A stretch of DNA of 6,316 nt from Verrucomicrobia bacterium TMED44 (GCA_002168015.1 NHCX01000132.1:3936-10251); one strand, 5' to 3'; numbered from the stretch's first letter, positions 1-6,316 are shown. The notes: generated by a model not told the origin, from the sequence alone. A program made the numbers and translations.

Positions 1-888
1 TCTGAACAAAGAAACCGGGCTATGGTCGAGCGGGTAAATGCTTTTCTTTCGCCCTTGGAATTAAATTATGAGCAGGATGTGATGCCTTTGGTTCCCAAGG
101 GGAATGCCACCGAACGTCATCTTTGCCTGGCTTATGCACGGAAAGCCTCTTCCCAGTATCCCGAAGAAAGTGATTTGCGAAATTTTTGGAGTGAAAAACT
201 CGGCGTTGCTGCTGAAGATTTAAAGGATGTTCCGGATGGGCGGGGCGTGACGGACCTGATCCGGGCGAAGACCATGAAACAGGGTGGGGCAGGGTATGTG
301 CAGCCAGGCTCTGGATCCTTCCCCAAAATGGCTGAAATGAATGAATTTGTCCTGCAATGTGGAGCTTTGCCCACCATGACCTGGCTGGACGGATGCTCTG
401 CCGGGGAAGAAGCGATTGAAGAGTTGCTCGAGGTGGCCCGTTCCACCGGAGTGGTTGTTTTTAACATTATTCCTGATCGTAACTACACCCCTGGGACCAA
501 GGATCAAAAATTGGCCAACCTTCAAAAGGTGGTCGAGATCTGTAAGGATTTGAATATGCCTCTTCTTGGTGGTACTGAGATGAACAGCCCAGGTCAAAAA
601 TTTGTCGACGACTTTGATTCGGATGAGCTCAAGCCTATGCATCCATACTTTTTGGAAGGATCGAGAATTTTGCACGCCCATTCCACTCTGCAGAGACTTG
701 CCGGTATGGGTTACCTGAGCCCCTGGTCGGATGATCAGTTCGCCAGTGTGGCCGCCAAAAATGAATTTTATGCCCGTTTTGGAGAGATCTTTTCTCCCCG
801 TGGAGATGAAGCCTTGCAAAATGATCTGACGGACAGTCTCGGTAGCAGAGAAGTGATATCTTTGGCTGAGCGGGTAATGTCTGCATAG
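1..888 (+). CDS. Unidentified protein, 5' end missing; possible TIM-barrel/PHP-like metal-dependent enzyme
   Basis: The reading frame is open from the first base to the TAG at 886-888, giving 295 residues. An ATG at 22 exists, but the frame runs on upstream without a stop and no ribosome binding site precedes it, so the gene very probably starts outside the window. I do not recognise the family with certainty. The protein is soluble, with no signal peptide or membrane segment visible. Alternating hydrophobic strands and helices (for example GVVVFNIIPDRN, then NMPLLGGTEMNSPG) look like the C-terminal half of a TIM-barrel or PHP-type fold. Acidic and histidine residues that could bind a metal occur in GGTEMNSPGQ, PMHPYF and ILHAHST. 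The usual N-terminal metal motif would lie in the missing part. It is followed after 12 bases by a polyol dehydrogenase gene, so the two are probably co-transcribed and act in the same sugar or polyol pathway. That role is inferred from position only. Confidence 0.8.
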   Translation, partial: SEQRNRAMVERVNAFLSPLELNYEQDVMPLVPKGNATERHLCLAYARKASSQYPEESDLRNFWSEKLGVAAEDLKDVPDGRGVTDLIRAKTMKQGGAGYVQPGSGSFPKMAEMNEFVLQCGALPTMTWLDGCSAGEEAIEELLEVARSTGVVVFNIIPDRNYTPGTKDQKLANLQKVVEICKDLNMPLLGGTEMNSPGQKFVDDFDSDELKPMHPYFLEGSRILHAHSTLQRLAGMGYLSPWSDDQFASVAAKNEFYARFGEIFSPRGDEALQNDLTDSLGSREVISLAERVMSA

Positions 889-891
889 GGC

Positions 892-894
892 AGG
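892..894 (+). promoter_or_regulatory. Weak ribosome binding site supporting the GTG start at 901
   Basis: AGG within GGGCAGG lies six bases before the GTG at 901. It is a short Shine-Dalgarno match, but it is the only one near the N-terminus and it agrees with the Rossmann strand starting at residue 4-5 of the dehydrogenase. Confidence 0.4.
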
Positions 895-900
895 CCTGTC

Positions 901-2115
901 GTGGGCAAGACATTCGTAGGCTTCGGTTTTGGGGCCATTCAGGGAGGACTTTTTCTTCCTGAGGCTTACAGGTCAGGGAATTTTTCCCGTTTGGTGGTTT
1001 CTGAAATCGATTCCACAGCTGTTGAGCAGATTCGCAAGTCTGCGGGAAATTATGCCTGCAATGTGGCCGAACCGGATCATGTCCGCCTGGTGGAAGTATC
1101 GGGTTTGGAAATTCTTAACCCTTTGATTCCTACCGATAGGGAAAAACTGGTCGATGCGATCGCTTCTGCCAATGAATTATGCACCGCCCTCCCCAGTTAT
1201 ACCCTTTATGATGCAGGAGGGCAGGCATCGGTGGCTTCCCTGCTTGCGGAAGGCTTGCAGAAAAAACTGCATAATACAGATCGGCCCCCGGCGGTGGTCT
1301 ATGCCGCTGAAAATGACGGACGGGCTGCAGCCCGCTTGCAGGAGGCATCCCAAAAGTATGTATCAACATCTTTGGATCTGAAGGTACGCTTTTCGGAAAC
1401 TGTGATCGCCAAGATGTGCTCGGTGGTGATGGATTCGAAAAGAATTGCCGAAGAGAAATTAGCGGAAGCCACACCTGGTTCCTCGAAATCATTTTTGGTT
1501 GAGGCATTTGATCAAATTTTGATTGAGGAGAAAACGCCCGACGGGTTTGATCGTGGAATAACCCAGTTTATCCCTGTGCCGGATCTGGATCCTTTTGCCT
1601 TAACCAAGTTCCATGGTCATAACGCAATTCATTATTGCCTGGGTATTAAGGCAAAGGAACAGGGGATGAGCTTTATGCACGAGGCCAGACAGGACCCGGC
1701 ATTGATGGATTGGACAAAAGAAGCTTTTATAAAGGAGGCGGGAGTTGGGCTTCGACATAAATTCTCCGGTTTTCCTGACGATCTATTTTCTGAAAAAGGA
1801 TTTGCCGAATATGCGGAGGATGCTCTTCAGCGGATGGTTAATCCATATTTACGGGACCCGATCGATCGGGTTACCCGTGACCCCATTCGTAAGCTTGGGT
1901 GGGATGACCGTTTGGTTGGATCGATCCGGTATGCGGTAGATGCGGGTGCAAACCCGCAAAGAATGGTGGAAGTCGCCCGCAAGGGATTGGATGAAATTCA
2001 GGCGACGAAAAAGACCAAAACTCTTCAGGCCGCCCTAGACTTGGCTTGGCATGGTCAGGCAGGAGGAGAAGAGATGAAATCAATAAGGAAGATTATTCTT
2101 ACCCCTATTTCGTAG
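901..2115 (+). CDS. Mannitol-1-phosphate 5-dehydrogenase-like polyol (phosphate) dehydrogenase
   Basis: A predicted cytoplasmic NAD-dependent dehydrogenase of the polyol-specific long-chain family, 404 residues against about 382 for E. coli MtlD. The N-terminal Rossmann fold shows GFGAIQGG (residues 9-16) and an acidic residue, E35, at the end of the second strand, which favours NAD over NADP. A family-typical AENDGRAA segment follows. The catalytic signature KxxxxNxxH is present as K236, N241 and H244, followed by the YCLG helix start. NPYLRDPIDRV and RKLGWDDRL (from residue 314) match the C-terminal NPYLxDxxxRV...RKLxxxDRL block of MtlD. The family interconverts a ketose (phosphate) and a polyol (phosphate). 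Divergence in the glycine motif and between domains means the substrate is open, so I give no symbol. A GTG start is chosen because the Rossmann strand begins within five residues and there is no earlier start after the preceding stop. It probably shares a transcript with the upstream gene. Confidence 0.85.
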   Translation: MGKTFVGFGFGAIQGGLFLPEAYRSGNFSRLVVSEIDSTAVEQIRKSAGNYACNVAEPDHVRLVEVSGLEILNPLIPTDREKLVDAIASANELCTALPSYTLYDAGGQASVASLLAEGLQKKLHNTDRPPAVVYAAENDGRAAARLQEASQKYVSTSLDLKVRFSETVIAKMCSVVMDSKRIAEEKLAEATPGSSKSFLVEAFDQILIEEKTPDGFDRGITQFIPVPDLDPFALTKFHGHNAIHYCLGIKAKEQGMSFMHEARQDPALMDWTKEAFIKEAGVGLRHKFSGFPDDLFSEKGFAEYAEDALQRMVNPYLRDPIDRVTRDPIRKLGWDDRLVGSIRYAVDAGANPQRMVEVARKGLDEIQATKKTKTLQAALDLAWHGQAGGEEMKSIRKIILTPIS

Positions 2116-2126
2116 GTTCCTAAATT

Positions 2127-2198
2127 CGGTCAAAATTTACCCATTCAGGGTTGCTTTTCCTTCAGAAACGATCAAAATCAATCTAAATCGATCAAAAT
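2127..2198 (+). promoter_or_regulatory. Probable operator: phased CGATCAAAAT repeats before the DeoR-family gene
   Basis: Exact repeats CGATCAAAAT lie at 2169-2178 and 2189-2198, with a degenerate copy CAATCTAAAT exactly between them (2179-2188). A near-identical CGGTCAAAAT lies at 2127-2136, 42 bases upstream of the first exact copy. Ten-base steps and a 42-base step put all copies on about the same face of the helix. The last copy overlaps the ATG at 2197. DeoR-family repressors often bind direct repeats. The core GATCAAAA agrees with the RAYCAADA core of the tandem 11-mer reported for the B. subtilis DeoR-family repressor IolR. The likely role is autoregulation and control of the genes downstream. 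Binding by the adjacent regulator is inferred. No clear -35/-10 pair is visible in the 81-base gap. Confidence 0.6.
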
Positions 2199-2976
2199 GA
2201 TTCAAGAAGCCCATCCAGCCCTTGCCCCTGAAAGAAGGGATCGAATACGCATACTTGTGCGGGAAGAAGGCGTTACCCGGGTAGAAGATTTGCGGAAAAA
2301 TCTCAATGTGTCGGTTGCCACTATTCGTCGGGATTTGGAGATTCTGGAAGAAGAGGGAAAGGTTAAAAGGGTACATGGCGGGGCGGTTTCGATGGAAAGC
2401 CGTTTGGAGGAATCGGTTTTTGATGACAAGACCAATCAGGCAAGCAAACAAAAGAAAAGAATTGCGGAGGATGCATATTCTTTGGTCGGACATGAAGAAT
2501 CTGTTTTCCTGGACGGCGGGAGCACGACGCTTTTTATGGCGAGACTTTTGCAACAACGCACCGATGTTACCGTGGTAACCAATTCTCTGCGGGCAGTCCA
2601 GGAATTATCTGATAGCGGACCCCGGGTTATTTTTACGGGTGGGGAACTCCGTAGGATTAGTCAGACAATGGTGGGTCCACTAAGTTCGGCGGTTCTCGAG
2701 CAGATTCGGGTGGATAAAGCGTTTATGGGCACAATGGGCTTTTGCCTGAAAAACGGAATTAGCACGACCGATCCAAATGAAGCTTATGTTAAGAGGCAGA
2801 TCGCAGAGCATGCCAGTCAGGTAATTCTACTCGCCGATTCAAGTAAGGCGGAAAAAGTTTCTTTTGCCCGGGTTTCTGACTGGGATCAGGTGGACATTCT
2901 GATTTCTGATCATGACCTCCCCAAAGATTTTGTGAAGACTTTACGCAAACGGGGAATCAAAGTTCGTTTGCTCTGA
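2197..2976 (+). CDS. DeoR-family transcriptional repressor
   Basis: A DNA-binding regulator of 259 residues, the usual length for the DeoR/GlpR family. The N-terminal winged helix-turn-helix spans about residues 12-63, with the recognition-helix signature VSVATIRRDLEIL and the wing ending in VKRVHGGA. The C-terminal DeoRC sensor domain has its typical phosphate-binding loops: LDGGSTT (D106-T111), VTNSL (T128-L131), FTGGE (T147-G149) and LLADSSK (A213-K217). Family members are usually repressors released by a phosphorylated sugar or sugar acid; the inducer here is unknown. The ATG at 2197 is the first start upstream of the helix-turn-helix. It has no Shine-Dalgarno motif, and it lies inside the last operator-like repeat, so bound protein would also mask the start region. 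The gene sits 30 bases before the E2 gene, and the same strand and short gap suggest one operon. It most likely controls the 2-oxo-acid dehydrogenase genes and perhaps the upstream polyol genes. Confidence 0.93.
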   Translation: MIQEAHPALAPERRDRIRILVREEGVTRVEDLRKNLNVSVATIRRDLEILEEEGKVKRVHGGAVSMESRLEESVFDDKTNQASKQKKRIAEDAYSLVGHEESVFLDGGSTTLFMARLLQQRTDVTVVTNSLRAVQELSDSGPRVIFTGGELRRISQTMVGPLSSAVLEQIRVDKAFMGTMGFCLKNGISTTDPNEAYVKRQIAEHASQVILLADSSKAEKVSFARVSDWDQVDILISDHDLPKDFVKTLRKRGIKVRLL

Positions 2977-2994
2977 AATTAATAATACTGAAAT

Positions 2995-3000
2995 AGGAAA
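2995..3000 (+). promoter_or_regulatory. Ribosome binding site of the E2 gene
   Basis: AGGAAA ends six bases before the ATG at 3007. It is the clearest Shine-Dalgarno-like motif in the window; the starts at 2197, 4372 and 5754 have none. Confidence 0.5.
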
Positions 3001-3006
3001 TTACTC

Positions 3007-4362
3007 ATGGCTGAACCCATAATTATGCCCCGACAAGGACAATCGGTAGAAAGTTGTATTCTGACCGAGTGGAAAGTAAATGTTGGAGATCAGGTCGCGG
3101 AAGGAGATGTCCTTGCGGTGATCGAGACCGACAAAGCAAGTTTTGACTTGGAATCAACCGCCGCCGGCACGGTGCTCGCACTTTTCTGGGAGGCGGATGA
3201 TGATGTGCCAGTCTTGGCCAATGTCGCGGTTGTTGGAAACGACGGGGAAGATGTGGAGGAATTTCGCCCGGATAACGGGAGTGCAACTTCCGCCCCCGAA
3301 CCGGTTGCTGCCGAAGTGCCTTCTTCCGCCCCTCAGGTTACGGAAGCACCTGCATCTGCCTCATCGGAGAGTGCTGCTGCCCCTTTTTCTGGAAGTACGA
3401 TCGCAACGGGTGGAGTGAGTGCAGGAGTGAGTCCAAGAGCACGCAAGCTGGCCTTTCGTCACGGCCTCGATTCCGAAACTCTCGAGGGAACCGGTCCAAA
3501 TGGCCGAGTGATTGAGCGGGATGTGGAAGCGGTAATATCTGGCCGACCACGATTATCCGCCAGTGCCATTTCCAAAGCAAGGGACGGTCTTGAAGCTCCC
3601 ATCCGCGGAAAAGGACTTGCCGGTATGGCTCTTGCATCCGACATGAGGGAGGCTGGCGCCATCGAGGGAGCCAAAGTCGAGCCGGTGAAGGGAATTCGCA
3701 AGCTGGTGGCTGAAAGGATGATTCAATCCCTGCAAACCTCGGCCCAGTTAACCCTCAATACTCACTTTGAACTGACCGCTGCTCAAGCTTATCGCAAGGA
3801 AAGAGTGGAGGCGGGTAAGTCCAAGATTTCAATCAATGATCTGATCGCCTATGCACAAATTCAGGCACTGGGTGCTCATCCTGAATTAAACGCTCATTTC
3901 CTCGGTAACCGATTCGCGGTGTTTGAAAAAGTCCACCTTGGTATCGCGGTGGATTCTCCGCGTGGATTAATGGTTCCCGTCGTCAAGGAGGCGTCCGAAC
4001 TTTCCCTGGAAGCCCTTTCTGCCGAGATTAAAAAACTGGCGATTGCCTGCCGCGAAGGAACCATTCAACCTGATGATCTTTCCGGCGGATCCTGCACGCT
4101 GACCAATTTGGGGATGCTGGGTGTTTCTACTTTTACACCGGTCTTGAATGTGCCGGAGGTAGCCATTCTCGGAGTGGGTGGGATTGAACTGAAACCAAAA
4201 CGCCTGGAATCCGGAGAAATTGAATATGCTGAATTCCTTCCGCTGAGCTTAACCATTGACCACCAGGCGGTGGATGGTGCTCCGGCCGCCAGGTTTCTCC
4301 AGACTCTGGTCAGCCAGCTTGAAGAAAATCCTGGACAACCCCTTTCAATAACCAACGAATAA
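3007..4362 (+). CDS. E2 subunit of a 2-oxo-acid dehydrogenase complex (dihydrolipoyl acyltransferase)
   Basis: The cytoplasmic core of a lipoate-dependent complex, transferring the acyl group from E1-bound hydroxyalkyl-thiamine to CoA. Domains in order: one lipoyl domain (about 1-85) with the lipoylated lysine K43 in ETDKA; an Ala/Pro/Ser-rich swinging-arm linker (about 94-137); a peripheral subunit-binding domain (141-175: SPRARKLA ... GTGPNGRVIERDV); a second, degenerate copy of that domain (about 183-216); and the catalytic acyltransferase domain (about 224-448). The active site HxxxDG is present as H419-Q-A-V-D423-G424, and the GGSCTLTNLGMLG and PEVAILGVGGI blocks are typical. At 451 residues it is a normal single-lipoyl E2. 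The E3 gene starts nine bases after its stop and an E1 gene follows, so all three subunits are encoded together. The acyl substrate cannot be told from the sequence; acetyl (pyruvate or acetoin) is the commonest in relatives of this form. No gene symbol is given because pdhC, acoC and bkdB cannot be separated here. Confidence 0.93.
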   Translation: MAEPIIMPRQGQSVESCILTEWKVNVGDQVAEGDVLAVIETDKASFDLESTAAGTVLALFWEADDDVPVLANVAVVGNDGEDVEEFRPDNGSATSAPEPVAAEVPSSAPQVTEAPASASSESAAAPFSGSTIATGGVSAGVSPRARKLAFRHGLDSETLEGTGPNGRVIERDVEAVISGRPRLSASAISKARDGLEAPIRGKGLAGMALASDMREAGAIEGAKVEPVKGIRKLVAERMIQSLQTSAQLTLNTHFELTAAQAYRKERVEAGKSKISINDLIAYAQIQALGAHPELNAHFLGNRFAVFEKVHLGIAVDSPRGLMVPVVKEASELSLEALSAEIKKLAIACREGTIQPDDLSGGSCTLTNLGMLGVSTFTPVLNVPEVAILGVGGIELKPKRLESGEIEYAEFLPLSLTIDHQAVDGAPAARFLQTLVSQLEENPGQPLSITNE

Positions 4363-4371
4363 TTTAAATTT

Positions 4372-5718
4372 ATGAAATATGATTTTGCTGTAATCGGTGC
4401 AGGGCCCGCAGGGTATATTGCCGCCAAAAAAGCCGCCTCGGCGGGTAAGAAAGTTTTACTTGTTGAAAAAAAGAAACTCGGAGGCGTTTGCCTGAACGAA
4501 GGGTGCGTCCCCTCCAAGACCTTACTCCAGGCAGCCAAAACCTATCGTCACGCCAAGCATGGCTCTATTTTCGGAGTCGAAGTGGAGGGCATTCGTTTTG
4601 ATTTCCCCAAGGCCCATCAGCACAAAAATAATGTGATGAATAAAATGCGTGATGGAATCGCAGGCCTAATGAAAAAATACAAGGTTGATGTAGTTGAAGG
4701 TGAAGCCAAGCTTTTGCCTAATTTTCAAATTGAAATTGAGGGGGAGACACATGAGGCGACGGATATTTTACTTTGCACTGGATCATCTCCGGCAATACCA
4801 CCTATTCCTGGGGTTGACCTTGAGCATGTAGTTGATTCCACTGGCATTTTAGACAGGGAATCCCTTCCGAATCATTTGGTCGTCGTTGGTGGAGGAGTGA
4901 TTGGCTGTGAGTTTGCCTGCATGTATGCTTCGGTTGGGGTACAGGTAACCGTTCTCGAAGCGATGCCTGAAATCTGCCCGAATTTAGATCCAGAAGTCTC
5001 CGCAAGTCTCCGCGAGGGATTGGCCAAGAAGGGCGTCAATTTTAATCTTGGAGCAAAGGTCCAATCGATCAGTGCAGACAAAGTGAGCTATGCGGACGAT
5101 TCCGGATCCAATGAATTGGAAGCGGATCTGGTACTCGTGGCAACTGGAAGAAGACCAAATACCAAAAATTTAGGTCTCGAAGAATTGGGACTCGATATTG
5201 ATGACCGAGGAGGCGTCCGGGTGGATAATCGTGGAGCCACCAATATTCCCGGTTTGTGGGCGGCTGGTGATGTTCCCGGTCAGGCTTGGCTGGCCCATGC
5301 CGCCAGCCGAATGGCTGAAGTCGTGGTTAATAATATTACGGGCCGTAAGGATCATATGCGTTATGATTCAATGCCAGCCGTGGTTTACACCAGCCCGGAA
5401 GTTGCGGTGGTTGGGTTGACCAAGGAAGAAGCAGAGGCTCGCGGTATAAAGGTGAAAGTTGGCCGGATACCGATGGCGATTAATGCCCGTTATATTGCGG
5501 AAAATCCAGATGAAACCGGATTTTGTAAAGTTATTTTAGAGGCTGATACCCGAAAATTACTTGGAGTACATATGGTTGGCGGCGCTTGTTCTGAAATGAT
5601 CTTTGGAGCCACCGCCATGTTGGAGACGGAGCTTCGGGAAGAAGAGATTGAAGAAATTGTATTCCCACATCCAACGACCTCCGAAATCATCAAGGACGTC
5701 TTCATGGCCGTTCGCTAA
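4372..5718 (+). CDS. lpdA: Dihydrolipoyl dehydrogenase (E3)
   Basis: An FAD-dependent pyridine-nucleotide disulphide oxidoreductase that reoxidises dihydrolipoyl groups on E2 and reduces NAD. Visible elements: FAD-binding GAGPAG (residues 9-14); the redox-active disulphide C40/C45 in GGVCLNEGCVPSK; the NAD-binding GGGVIG (173-178) with E196 or a nearby acidic residue after the next strand (VTVLEA); the second FAD motif AAGDV (297-301); and the catalytic pair H433/E438 in PHPTTSE of the dimerisation domain. These distinguish it from mercuric and glutathione reductases, which share the fold. At 448 residues it is slightly shorter than the usual 460-475, without any missing key residue. It lies nine bases after the E2 stop. 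Its leader (AATTTAAATTT) is AT-only with no Shine-Dalgarno motif, so translation probably depends on an unstructured leader or on coupling to E2. It is dedicated by position to the flanking E2 and E1 but could serve other complexes too. Confidence 0.95.
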   Translation: MKYDFAVIGAGPAGYIAAKKAASAGKKVLLVEKKKLGGVCLNEGCVPSKTLLQAAKTYRHAKHGSIFGVEVEGIRFDFPKAHQHKNNVMNKMRDGIAGLMKKYKVDVVEGEAKLLPNFQIEIEGETHEATDILLCTGSSPAIPPIPGVDLEHVVDSTGILDRESLPNHLVVVGGGVIGCEFACMYASVGVQVTVLEAMPEICPNLDPEVSASLREGLAKKGVNFNLGAKVQSISADKVSYADDSGSNELEADLVLVATGRRPNTKNLGLEELGLDIDDRGGVRVDNRGATNIPGLWAAGDVPGQAWLAHAASRMAEVVVNNITGRKDHMRYDSMPAVVYTSPEVAVVGLTKEEAEARGIKVKVGRIPMAINARYIAENPDETGFCKVILEADTRKLLGVHMVGGACSEMIFGATAMLETELREEEIEEIVFPHPTTSEIIKDVFMAVR

Positions 5719-5753
5719 TTTTTTTAATTTATAATCCTTAAACCTTTTTCGCT

Positions 5754-6316
5754 ATGCCGAAGTCACAAATTGTAGAACCAACGAAAGAACGCCAAGCGGG
5801 GAGCATTCCTTTTGCGGAAGTTCCCTTGAATCAATATCAGCAGGATCTTGCCAAGGAAAAAGAAATCTATGGCGATGAAGCACTCATCGGAATCTATGAG
5901 GACATGCTCCTGATTCGTGAATTTGAGAGTATGCTTCAAACTATTAAAACTCAGGGCTCCTATGAAGGAATCGAATACGATCATAAGGGACCTGCTCACT
6001 TGTCAATTGGGCAGGAAGCCTCTGCTGTGGGGCAGGCATTTCTTTTGGATGTGGATGATCATATTTTAGGTTCCCACCGTTCACATGGAGAAATTTTAGC
6101 CAAGGGTATGTCCGCCATACGCAAGTTAGATGATGATAGTCTCCTGACCATTATGAAAGATTTCCTTGGTGGTGATTGTTTCCGAGTGGTCGAGAAGGAC
6201 GGTGCATCGGATGTAAAGCAGTTGGCGAGAGATTTTCTTTTGTACGGGGCTTTGGCAGAGATTTTTGGCCGCGAAAATGGATTTAACCGTGGGCTCGGTG
6301 GCTCTATGCACGCGTT
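5754..6316 (+). CDS. Thiamine-diphosphate-dependent E1 (alpha region), 3' end beyond the window
   Basis: The first 187 codons of a 2-oxo-acid dehydrogenase E1, with the frame still open at the edge. It decarboxylates the 2-oxo acid and acylates the E2 lipoyl group. Family blocks of the E1 alpha type are clear: [11 protein letters not shown] (48-58), [12 protein letters not shown] (82-93), [12 protein letters not shown] (107-118) and [18 protein letters not shown] (169-186). The thiamine-binding GDG motif would lie further on. Two oddities are an N-terminal extension of about 40 residues before the first block, and about 43 extra residues (roughly 119-166) between the HGEILAKG and AEIFG blocks, which nearly touch in ordinary E1 alpha chains. 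From memory, such long forms are often alpha-beta fusions, but the window stops too early to tell. The ATG at 5754 is the first after an in-frame stop at 5739-5741. It has no Shine-Dalgarno motif. It lies 35 bases after E3 with no terminator hairpin between, so it is probably in the same operon. Confidence 0.9.
   Translation, partial: MPKSQIVEPTKERQAGSIPFAEVPLNQYQQDLAKEKEIYGDEALIGIYEDMLLIREFESMLQTIKTQGSYEGIEYDHKGPAHLSIGQEASAVGQAFLLDVDDHILGSHRSHGEILAKGMSAIRKLDDDSLLTIMKDFLGGDCFRVVEKDGASDVKQLARDFLLYGALAEIFGRENGFNRGLGGSMHA

Noticed and set aside
501..510. GGATCAAAAA, an 8-of-10 match to the operator repeat
   Set aside because: It is an isolated match in coding sequence; matches this good to an AT-rich 10-mer are expected by chance.
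132..819. Long reverse-strand open frames opposite the first gene
   Set aside because: They are antisense to a convincing coding frame, have low-complexity composition and no recognisable motifs.
1507..1516. Palindrome TTTGATCAAA, similar to the operator core on both strands
   Set aside because: It is a single copy inside the dehydrogenase gene, explained by the codons there, with no promoter or phased partner.
2151..2179. TTGCTT followed at 17 bases by AAAATC as a promoter for the regulator
   Set aside because: The -10 match is too poor to call; a promoter must exist nearby but cannot be placed from sequence alone.
5717..5726. T-run after the E3 stop, resembling the tail of an intrinsic terminator
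   Set aside because: No GC-rich hairpin precedes it, and E1 belongs to the same complex as E2 and E3.
5730..5735. Perfect TATAAT between the E3 and E1 genes, a possible internal promoter
   Set aside because: No -35 element lies at 15-18 bases upstream, and the surrounding gap is so AT-rich that the hexamer alone is weak evidence.
5763..5999. Reverse-strand open frame of 78 codons opposite the E1 start
   Set aside because: The + strand carries clear E1 motifs over the same bases, and the reverse product resembles nothing known.

Overview
The window is bacterial, of moderate GC, with every supported gene on the + strand and very little non-coding DNA. Leaders without a Shine-Dalgarno motif, moderate GC and the protein style fit a member of the Planctomycetes-Verrucomicrobia-Chlamydiae group, perhaps a marine Verrucomicrobiota. 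That placement is an impression from protein style and has not been tested.

Layout. (1) 1-888: 3' part of a gene that begins before the window. I do not recognise the product with certainty; it resembles a TIM-barrel or PHP-type metal-dependent enzyme only loosely. (2) 901-2115: a dehydrogenase of the mannitol-1-phosphate 5-dehydrogenase / polyol long-chain dehydrogenase family, 12 bases downstream and in the same frame. (3) 2116-2196: an 81-base intergenic region with a set of 10-base repeats of the form CGATCAAAAT, the last running into the next start codon. (4) 2197-2976: a DeoR-family repressor. (5) 3007-4362, 4372-5718 and 5754-end: E2 acyltransferase, E3 dihydrolipoyl dehydrogenase and the start of a thiamine-diphosphate E1, which together make a complete lipoate-dependent 2-oxo-acid dehydrogenase set, cut off at the right edge inside E1.

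How the genes may work together. E1, E2 and E3 oxidatively decarboxylate a 2-oxo acid to an acyl-CoA, with reducing equivalents passed to NAD. The sequence does not fix the substrate: pyruvate, acetoin or a branched-chain acid are all possible. A DeoR-type, sugar-phosphate-sensing repressor directly ahead of the set, and a polyol-phosphate dehydrogenase ahead of that, suggest an inducible catabolic locus rather than the housekeeping pyruvate dehydrogenase. The repressor probably binds the repeat array and controls its own transcription and the E2-E3-E1 genes.

The main points for a second look are the helically phased repeat array, a roughly 43-residue insertion in the E1 alpha region, a degenerate second subunit-binding domain in E2, and the unidentified protein paired with the polyol dehydrogenase. 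I found no RNA genes, mobile elements, CRISPR arrays or convincing terminators.
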